A stretch of 64,000 bases of DNA. Source: Paenibacillus sp. FSL K6-1330 (GTDB taxonomy: Bacteria > Bacillota > Bacilli > Paenibacillales > Paenibacillaceae). The position numbers and the translations under genes are program-made. The notes beneath the pieces were generated by a model. The model saw only the letters and a program-made list of their open reading frames with translations, was not told the DNA's origin and made no database searches. How positions within the stretch are numbered: the stretch's first letter is position 1; each line of letters begins with the position of its first letter. The DNA lies in the NCBI RefSeq assembly GCF_037976825.1, contig NZ_CP150269.1, positions 3,857,501 to 3,921,500 on the forward strand, read 5' to 3'. This document shows positions 52,722 through 61,700 of the stretch, in pieces.

Positions 52722-54002
52722 CTATAATGGACTGCCCGCGTATGGCCGGTCGGCAGGAGAAACGCCCGGCAAGCTGCGCAGGCCGAACTCATCGCACAGC
52801 CTTGCGAGTCGCCGCTCCTGCTCATCGGCGGACGTGCCTTTGGTGCGAAACACCGATTCCAGCATCGCCAGCGCTTGCCGAACATGCGCTTCCGCCACTT
52901 GCTCTCCCGTCTCCCGAAGCCGATCAACCAAGCGCTGCACGCCGCGGTAAGGCGAAACGACGCCTTGTTCATATTCGGCCGCGTTCCAGTTGCGGTTGCG
53001 GACGCACGTAGCGATAGCCAGACAACGATTCAGCAGATCAATCGAATAAGCGTCCGTTTGCCGGCTTGCGGCAACCAGTTGCGCTTCATCCTCCTTGTCG
53101 TCAAAAGCGAATACGCGTAGTCCGTCCGCTGGCGCCAGCCGTTTCAATACATTGCCCGGACCCAGTTCTACGGCAGAGGCAACGCCAATACTTTTCTGAA
53201 AGGCAAGGACAGCCGGCCAATTGACAGGGTCCGTCAATCCCCTTGCCAGCATACCCGCGATCTCCGCCGTATTTCCGTATGGCAGACCCGTCAAGGAGGA
53301 AACGACGGGAAAATCCATTTCTCCAAACGAGACGCGGCTCAGCACTTCGGCAAATTGTGCCGCCGCCGGCGCCATCAACGGACTATGGAACGGCGCGCTT
53401 ACCTGCAGCGGAATGACTGCGGCCCCATGGGCGGACAGTCTTTCGGACGCTTCATGGACAGCCTCTTTGTGGCCCGAAATCACCGTTTGCCGGTCTGAAT
53501 TCATATTCGATACCACAACAATACGGCTTCCGTCCGTGCAGCTTGCGCTGATTTCCAAGCATACTTTGGCGACAACATCGGGACTCGGCCCGTTCACGGC
53601 GGCCATTGTGCCGATCCCTGCAGCGGCGGCCCCTTGCATCAACTCGCCGCGGCGGCGTACGAGCCTGAGCGCATCCGGGAACGTTATGGCTCCCGCGCAG
53701 GTTAAAGCGGTAATCTCGCCCAGGCTGTGGCCGGCTGCCATCGCAGGCAGGTATCCCCATTCACGACTGTAGACGCTGTACATTGCCACACCAAGCGCAA
53801 GAATAGCGGGTTGGGCATTGTCCGTCCTCGTCATCTCCGTTGTCGGTCCCTCATACATCAGGCTGTCAAGGCGCATGCCCAGCGCTTCGTTCGCTTCCTC
53901 CATCGTCGCTTTGACAACCGGATACCGCTCGCTCAGCATTTTTCCCATCCCGACGCGCTGCGATCCCTGACCGGGAAACCATATCGCATGTTTGTTCAGC
54001 AT
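52722..54002 (-). CDS. Discrete malonyl-CoA:ACP acyltransferase (trans-AT type) with C-terminal extension
   Basis: 426 residues. The first 300 are FabD-like: GQGSQ at 11-15, the nucleophile Ser93 in GHSLGE, Arg of the RRRGELMQ helix (117-120) that binds the malonyl carboxylate, and His206 in APFHSPLM. These features favour malonyl-CoA. Residues about 300-426 form a helical extension (CLAIATCVRNRNWNAAEYEQ, VAEAHVRQALAMLESVFRTK) that FabD lacks. In this cluster it is likely to load malonyl units in trans onto polyketide carrier domains, which must lie outside the window. It starts 22 bp after the thioesterase stop. Confidence 0.9.
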   Translation of the reverse strand: MLNKHAIWFPGQGSQRVGMGKMLSERYPVVKATMEEANEALGMRLDSLMYEGPTTEMTRTDNAQPAILALGVAMYSVYSREWGYLPAMAAGHSLGEITALTCAGAITFPDALRLVRRRGELMQGAAAAGIGTMAAVNGPSPDVVAKVCLEISASCTDGSRIVVVSNMNSDRQTVISGHKEAVHEASERLSAHGAAVIPLQVSAPFHSPLMAPAAAQFAEVLSRVSFGEMDFPVVSSLTGLPYGNTAEIAGMLARGLTDPVNWPAVLAFQKSIGVASAVELGPGNVLKRLAPADGLRVFAFDDKEDEAQLVAASRQTDAYSIDLLNRCLAIATCVRNRNWNAAEYEQGVVSPYRGVQRLVDRLRETGEQVAEAHVRQALAMLESVFRTKGTSADEQERRLARLCDEFGLRSLPGVSPADRPYAGSPL

Positions 54003-54024
54003 CTTCCATCACGCTCCTTACGGG

Positions 54025-54741
54025 TCAGATCGGGGCAGGCGCCTCGGTCAGCTTTTTGTTAATCACCGCTACAACATCGGATTCCCACTCATGCAGGAAA
54101 AAATGTCCGCCTTCAAACAGCATCAGCTCGCAGCCTCCCGTCGCGTACCGCTCCCATTCGCCGAGCGGGCCTTTGACGCAGCCGTCATCTTTACCGCTCA
54201 AGATGGTGAGCCGGAGCGGCAGCGGCGGCCGCATTCGATGCTCGTATTCGCCGACAAGCTTGAAGTCGGCTCTTAGGATCGGCATAAACATATCCAGCAG
54301 CTCCCGATGCCGGAACAGCTCGTCCGGCATGCCGCCAAGCCGCTTCACTTCCTCGAGAAACTCGTCATCCGGAAGCAGATGGGTCCGGCGAGCCTCCTTC
54401 TGCTCGCAATGCGGTGCCCCTCTGCCGGAGAGGAAGACTGCCGCAGGCAGCGGGAATCCTTCTTCCCGCAGCGCATGCAGCACCTCATACTCGAGCAGGC
54501 TGCCCATGCTGTGGCCGAATAAAGCATAGGAGTCTGAGCCAAGCGCCGTCTCTCTTACCAGCGGCAGCAAATCCCGCACGGCCTCCGCCGCGTCCGCATA
54601 GAACGGCTCGTCCATGCGGCTTCCCCTGCCCGCCAGTTCGGCCGGCACCAGACGCACGCCGGGATGCAGCCGGTTCGTCCAGCGTTTGTACACTTGAGCG
54701 GAGCCCCCTGCATATGGCAAACAAATTAAAGATATCGTCAT
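54025..54741 (-). CDS. Type II thioesterase (GrsT/SrfAD family)
   Basis: 238 residues from ATG at 54741, placed by GGGAGG; the open frame starts at 54798. The pattern is standard for NRPS/PKS editing thioesterases: start SLICLPYAGGSAQVYKRW, LAGRGSRMDEPF, the nucleophile Ser78 in FGHSMGSLLEYE, the Asp in LSGKDDGCV and the His in FEGGHFFLHEW. It removes wrong or stalled acyl groups from carrier proteins of the assembly line. Coupled closely to the acyltransferase downstream and the BtrH-like gene upstream. Confidence 0.93.
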   Translation of the reverse strand: MTISLICLPYAGGSAQVYKRWTNRLHPGVRLVPAELAGRGSRMDEPFYADAAEAVRDLLPLVRETALGSDSYALFGHSMGSLLEYEVLHALREEGFPLPAAVFLSGRGAPHCEQKEARRTHLLPDDEFLEEVKRLGGMPDELFRHRELLDMFMPILRADFKLVGEYEHRMRPPLPLRLTILSGKDDGCVKGPLGEWERYATGGCELMLFEGGHFFLHEWESDVVAVINKKLTEAPAPI

Positions 54742-54781
54742 AACGCCCGCCTCCCGGGTAACATGTTGACGCAAGCGGCTT

Positions 54782-55753
54782 TTACGCGCCGGCGACAAGC
54801 ATGGTCCAGAACGTTTTTTCCTTCGCGAACAAATCGTCCGCGAGCGCCAGCTCTCTGCCGCGTTCGAAGTCCCCCGTCACAAATCGGTCCTTCACCAGAT
54901 CCCATCCGTCCCTCACTGCGCCAAGCTGACCGGACAGCGACTCATGCAGCGCTTCGCCGATCAGCCCCTTCTCCCGCAGGGAGCGGAGCAGCGACGTGTT
55001 GGCGATATGCCGGTTGCAAATGATGTTGACGCCGACAAGGCCATAGGTCAAATGAGCTTGCTTCTTCTCCGGGTCGGAATCTACATTCCACATGCCCTCT
55101 ATGGAGAACTCGCCAAGCTCCCTCGCCAGCCGCTCCGCATTTTCCACCACTTCAGTCAGCTTCAACTCATAGGGCTGAATTTTTTCCTGCAAGTTGTATA
55201 CGTAGAAGGCAGGCCCCAAATAGCTCGGGTTCACGTTGTATTCCGAGTTGCCGTACGCCTTGAGCAGCCTTTCCTCCGGCACCTCGTGCTCCTCGTAGCC
55301 GGCAAGCGTATCGTCAATGACGTAGAAGACGCCGCGCTCCTTGTCGTATCCATTAAACAGCGAATAATGATACCAATGGAACCTTTTCCAGGCCATACTG
55401 CCCGGCAGCCAGTCATACAGATCGACGTTTACGCTCAAGTTGCGTCCGCCCTCCAGCATCGCCCTGATTTCCTCCGGCACCGTCTCCATGCTGCGGAAAT
55501 GACCGGGCTCGATATAGCGGATCACCTGCGACAGCGGGAATCTGGCCGGATCGTCCATATAATACAGCGTGTCAATAGTCGGATAGCGGAAGTCTTTGTC
55601 GGTTGCGGCCTCCCAAGGAAAGTACCGGTAAATGTTCAAATACGCCGCATCCCTGTAGCTGGGATCCTCGGACACCGCTATGGAAAAGGCCTGGTTCAGC
55701 ATGCAGTTCATCCAAAACTCGTTAAACGGTTTCCTTTTCATTGACAGCTTCAT
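54782..55753 (-). CDS. BtrH-like cysteine acyltransferase/peptidase-fold protein
   Basis: 323 residues. Near the N-terminus Cys17 (FWMNCMLNQAFSIAVSEDPS) begins a helix, and the middle has WYHYSLFNGYDKERGVFYVI followed by DD: His129 and Asp147 could complete a Cys-His-Asp triad of the BtrH_N/papain-like fold. BtrH moves an acyl chain from a carrier protein onto an amino group in butirosin synthesis. Here, 33 bp after an NRPS that ends in a condensation domain, the same type of acyl transfer or release is plausible. The match is by pattern and context and is not certain. Confidence 0.6.
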   Translation of the reverse strand: MKLSMKRKPFNEFWMNCMLNQAFSIAVSEDPSYRDAAYLNIYRYFPWEAATDKDFRYPTIDTLYYMDDPARFPLSQVIRYIEPGHFRSMETVPEEIRAMLEGGRNLSVNVDLYDWLPGSMAWKRFHWYHYSLFNGYDKERGVFYVIDDTLAGYEEHEVPEERLLKAYGNSEYNVNPSYLGPAFYVYNLQEKIQPYELKLTEVVENAERLARELGEFSIEGMWNVDSDPEKKQAHLTYGLVGVNIICNRHIANTSLLRSLREKGLIGEALHESLSGQLGAVRDGWDLVKDRFVTGDFERGRELALADDLFAKEKTFWTMLVAGA

Positions 55754-55786
55754 GGTTCGCCGCCCCCTTAGGCTCAGAATTTTGGT

Positions 55787-58700
55787 TCAAGCAAGCTTGC
55801 TTGCCGCAAGCACAGCACTGATTTTTTTCTTTGCTCCGTCTTCGACCAGCGCGTGTATGATCGCCGTATAATCATCCGCCAGCGCCCAGGCATTTTCTTC
55901 GTGGAAAAGACTTGTCGCATATTCCAGCGTAAAGCCGATCTTGCCGTCCTGCTCCACCGCTTCAAGCGTCAAATCGAATTTGCTGACGCCCGGATCGAAC
56001 TCTTTGGGGTCAAATTCAATGCCGCCCGAACGGTAAGCGACGCGATCGATATTTTGCAAAATAAACATCGTAACGAACAGCGGGTTGCGGCTGCGGTCCT
56101 GTTCGATTCCCAGCTTTTGCACCAAATCCTCAAACGGGTAATTCTGGTGTTCCAGCGCCCGCAGTACATCCTCATGCAGTTCGGTCAAATAGTCGCCAAC
56201 GGTCCGGTACGATTCCGGGAAGCTGCGAATCGCGACCGTATTGACGAACATCCCGATCAGCCCTTCCAGCTGCGCATGATTGCGGCCTGCTACCGGTGTG
56301 CCGATAATGATATCCTCGTCACCGCTCCATTTGCTCAGCAGCATCGCATAAGCTCCGAGCAGAACGGTGTACAACGTCGTGCCGCGCTCGCGCGCAAACG
56401 CCTTGATCTGGAGCGTCAGCCCCTCATCCAGTCTGAAGTTGATCAGACTGCCCTTGAAGTTTTGCAGTTCCGGTCTTGGCAAGGAAGTCTTGAGCTCCAG
56501 CGTTGGCAGTTCCCCTTCGAACGCCTCCAGCCAGTAGCGCTCATGCCCCATATAGGCCTCGCTGCCGATTTGTTCTTCTTGCCATACCGTGTAATCCCGG
56601 TACTGGATATCCAGCTCTGGCAGCTCGCCGCCGCCGTACAAAGTGGTCAGTTCCTGCAGCAGGACGCTGACGGAGACGCCGTCGGTAATAATATGATGCA
56701 AGTCCAGCAGCAGCAAATGGCGCTCCTCGCCAAGCGGAATCAATCCGGCACGGAACAGCGGGAGACTGCCGAGATCGAACGGACGGATAAAGCGCTCCAT
56801 CAGCGCGCTGATGCCGCCGAATAATCCTTCGTCTCCGCCTTCCGCGAGCAGCTTGCCCGCCGCCATTCTCAGCTTAGCGCCCCGCTCCAACGAAAACACC
56901 GGCTCCGCATGCACGCGCTGGCGGAACTCGTCCTCCTCGTGATGGAACGTCGTCCTGAGCGATTCATGGCGGCGCATTATTGCAAGGAAAGCTTCCTCCA
57001 ATCGCTCCACATCGAGCTTGCCCTGCATATGCACGGCGAACGGCACATGGTACATCGTTGCCTCGCCCGAGATCAGCCCCATCATAAATTGGCGGCGCTG
57101 CGCCCTCGACATCGGGTAATGCTCGCACTCCGGCTGCTTCGGAATGCGTGCGGCCGCCACGGTTCCGCTAGTGTCCAGATGGGCCGCTAAACCTTCAAGC
57201 GTAGGGTTCATAAAAATATCACGCAGCGGCATTTGGATGCCAAAGCGTTCCGCAATGCGGCTGATCATGCCCGCCGCCTTCAGGGAATGGCCTCCAAGAT
57301 CGAAAAAGCTGTCCTTGGCGCTGATCGCATCCGTACCGAGCAGTTCCTTCCAAATCTCCGCCAGCTTGCGCTCGGTATCCGTCGACAGCGGAACAAGCTC
57401 TCGTGTGCCAGTGTCGGCTGGTCCCGGCTTCGGCAGCGACCTTCTGTCGATTTTGCCCGTTGGCGTAAGCGGAATCGCATCCAGAACGACCATGAAGGCC
57501 GGAACCATATAAGAAGGCAGCTTGTCCCCGAGAAATTCGCGCAACTGCGCGGTCAACCGGCCGGATGGCGTGTCGTCGTCTTGCTCTGCATCTGCTGCTG
57601 CGACGTTCAACATGACGACATACGCGCAAAGCGCATATTCCCCATCCTCTTCCTCGAATGCGGTAACGACCGTTTCCTTCACCTGCTCATGGCGAAGCAG
57701 CAGCTGTTCAATTTCACCGATTTCAATCCGGTGACCCCTGATTTTCACCTGGAAATCGCGGCGTCCCGCGTAGGCGAACTCGCCATTTTCAAGCCTGCGC
57801 CCAAGGTCGCCCGTGCGATACATGCGTTCGCCCGGCGCATACGGATTCGGCACAAAAGCGACATCCCATTCGGGATGGCTGAGATACCCGCGCCCGACGC
57901 CCGGCCCGCCGATGCAAATTTCGCCCGTCACGCCTGTCGGCTGCAGCTTCAGTCCTTCGTCAAGCACCATCATGAGGGAACCTTCGATCGGCGTACCGAT
58001 CGAAATCTCCTCGCCTTCGGTCACTTCCCGCATTGAGGTCCACACCGTCGTCTCCGTCGGACCGTACAAATTAAACAATCTGGCTCCGGTAGCGGCGCGC
58101 AGCCTGCCGAGCACATCGGCCGTGAGCGGCTCCGCCCCGATCATCAATATGTGCAGCTGTTGCAAACCGTCCGTTTCGCCTCGCTGGTTCATCCACCATT
58201 TGAAGCGCGACGGCGTAATTTGCAGCACATCGATGCCGTACGTGTCGATCAGGCCTTGCAGCAAGGCGGCGTCGCCCCGTTCCTCTTCGCTCGCGAGTAC
58301 AATCCGCATACCCAGCGTGAGCGGAAGCAGATTTTCAACGACAAAAATATCAAAGGAGACCGATGCCATCGCCAGGATGCTCTGGCCCTTCTCAAACGGA
58401 ATCCGTTCTCGGAAGCCGCTGATGAAATGCGCCAGCCCGCGATGCTCGATCATCACTCCTTTGGGACGCCCGGTCGAGCCCGACGTATACAGCACATACG
58501 CCAAATGGTCCGGCTTATGGACTAACTCCGGATTGCCTCTGTCTGCCGCATACAGCTCCGGATCGTCCAGATACCACTCGGCAACGGCTCTCGTTACGAC
58601 TCCTGCATATGCTTTTTCCGTCAGCAGAAGCGCTTCGCCGCAATCCTCAAGCATCCAGTCGATCCTCTCTTTCGGATAAGCGGGATCAATGGCGACATAT

Positions 58701-61700
58701 GCGCCTCCGGCTTTCAGAATCCCCAAAATGGCGACAAGCAGCAGCGGGCTGCGGGACGCCATCAGCGCGACAATGCGCTCAGGCCCCACACTCTTCGCCC
58801 GCAAGGAATGGGCAAGCCGATTCGCGCGTTCGTTCAGCTCGGCGTACGTCACCGTCTCCGTGCCGAATTGAATCGCCGCCGCATCCGGCGTGCGCGCCGC
58901 CTGGCGCTCCACCTCCTGGACAAACCCCGTCCATTCCGTCGTGGCTTGCGAGGAAGCCGTCGCATCTCCTTGCTGGTCCGTCGTGTCTTTCTCGGCTCGA
59001 GTTTCCATCCTACCATTGCCCCCCTCTCTGCTAGCGGCCAGTACCGGCATGCTTCCTCCGGCCAACAGAGCCAGCAATTGATCCCGCTCGCTTTCACTCA
59101 TCAGCTCAAGCTCGCCGACCGTGCGATCACGAGATCTGCACATCTCCCTTACGAGTACGGTATAGCTTTCCGCCATGCGGCGCGCGGTTTCTTCATGAAA
59201 CAAATCCGTTGCGTATTCCAGTTGAAGCTCGATTTCCGCTTCCCGTTCCACCGCTTCCAGAGTCAGGTCAAATTTGCTTGTCCTCGTCTCGAACGGCATC
59301 ACACCAAAGACGAGCCCGCCTGCTTCCATCACCGCCCGGTCCATATTTTGCAAGACAAACATGGCGTCAAACAAAGGATTGCGGCTTCTGTCGCTATCTG
59401 CCTTCAGCCCCTCGACCAGCTCCTCGAAAGGATACGTCTGGCGCGAAAGCGCCTCTACGACATGGTTATGCAGCTCCGCCATGTAGGCCCTTACCGTCTT
59501 GTCTCTTGCCGGCCTAGTCCGCAGCGCCAGCGTGTTGACGAACATGCCGATCATGCTATGCGTATCGGCATGTTCCCTGCCGGCGGCGGGAGTGCCCACA
59601 ATCACTTCGGCCTGCCCGCTGTATTTGGCCAGCATCGCGGCAAAAGCGCCCAGCAGCACCGTATACAGCGTCGTCTTGGCTTCCCGAGCCAGCTTTCGCG
59701 CCGCTGCCGTTGTTCGCGCGTCGAGACGGAACGAATATCGGCGGCCCTTATAGCTCGGCAGAGACGGGCGCGGCCGATACGTCGGCAGCTCCAGCACAGA
59801 AAGCTTGCCTTCGAAGATTTCCATCCAGTATTGTTTATGTTCCTCATATGTGCCATTTGCAAATCCGGTTTCCTGCCACACCGCATAATCGCTGTATTGC
59901 ACGCGTAACTCCGGCAGCGCTTGTCCGGCATACAGCTGCGACAGCTCATTCACCAGCAAACCGGAGGATACGCCGTCCGTAATAATGTGATGAACATCGA
60001 GCAGCAGCAGATGATCTTCCTCATTCAGCCGCAGCAGCCCCGCCCGCAGCAGCGGCAGCTTGTCCAGATGGAACGGGCGCTGGAAAACTTCCATCAGCCT
60101 CGTCACCTCGGCGCCGTCCGGCGGTGCTCCCCGCAGCGCTTCGTCTCCGGTCGACGCGGCACGATCCAGCGTCTCCAGCTTGAACGCATACGGCGGATGA
60201 ACCATTTGCCTGAACTCGTCCTTTGTCATATGGAAGGTCGTCCGCAAGCTTTCATGGCGCGCGATCAGAGCCGTAAACGCGTCTTCCAGCCTCGCCGCAT
60301 CCAGCCTGCCCTGCAAGCGGAGCGCAAACGGCACATGATACATGGTGGCGTCTCCGGCCAGCATCTGCATCATATATTGGCGGCGCTGGGCGCGCGACAT
60401 CGGATACCAATCGCGGCGCTCCGACTTCGGGATCGGCTCGGCCGCCACAGCGGCACCGTCCCGCTCCTTCAGCCAGGCGGCTATTTCCGCAATGGAGGTA
60501 AGCTCGAATATCAGGCTAAGTGGAACCAGGGTGCCCGTCGCCTGCTGCAGCTTGCCCGCCAGCACGGCAGCCTTCAAGGAATGGCCGCCAACCTCGAAAA
60601 AGTCGTCGTGAATACCAATTGGTCCGGCCGTATCGCCCAACACTTCCTCCCAAATGGCGGCGACGCGCTCTTCCATCCCGTCTCGCGGCAGCTCCGGCTT
60701 TCCCCGCTCCCCGAAGTCCGGCTCCGGCAAGGCGCGCCGATCCACTTTCCCGTTCGGCGTCAGCGGTATCGCATCAATTGCCGCGATATAGGCCGGAATC
60801 ATCGCTTCCGGCAGTTTGTCTTTCAGCTTTCTTCGCCATTCCCGCGAAGGGAGCTTGTCCGAAGCGACTACATAAGCGCACAGCTCCCTGTCGCCGCTTG
60901 CCTGCTCGCGGGCGACCACTACCGCATCCTCCACCTCGGGAAGGGAAATCAATTGCGAGCGAACCTCGTTCATTTCAATCCGCACGCCTCTGATTTTTAC
61001 CTGCTGATCGGCCCGGTCCACATACACAGCGTTGCCGTCAGGCAGCCACTTTGCGATATCGCCGGTGCGATACATGAACCGGCCCTCGTTGTACGGATGC
61101 GGCAAAAAGCGCTCAGCTGTCATATCCGGTTTGTTCACATAACCGTCGGCAAGGCCGCTGCCGGCAATATACAGCTCCCCGGCTGCACCGATTGGAGCAA
61201 GCTGGCCGCCATAGCCGAATATATAAATTTCGACATTGTGCATCGGCCCGCCAATCGGCACATAGCCGCCGCGATAAGCGCCCGGCTTGTATGCGTACAT
61301 ATTGGAGCAGACCGTCGCCTCCGTAGGGCCGTAGCCGTTAATAATCCGCATCCCGGGATTAAGCTTCGTATACAGCTCCAGCGTTTCGTCTTTAATCGGC
61401 TCTACCCCAACGAGCATTTTGTCCAGCGTAATCGCGGAAGCCGATTGTTCCAGCAGCCGCGCAACCTCTTTCAGCAAAGACGGCGGCAAATAAGCGAATG
61501 TAATCCGCTCTTCCGCAATCACTTCGGCAATTCGCCGCGGATCAAGCAATTTCGGCTCCGGGTAAAGCACCGTGCACGCCCCGAACATAAGCGGCATAAA
61601 CAGCTCCGCTACGCTGACGTCAAACGAAATATTGGTGAGGCTGAGGCATCTGTCACCCTCGCCGTATTGTCCGTCAAAAAACGTCCTGAGCGAATGTCCG

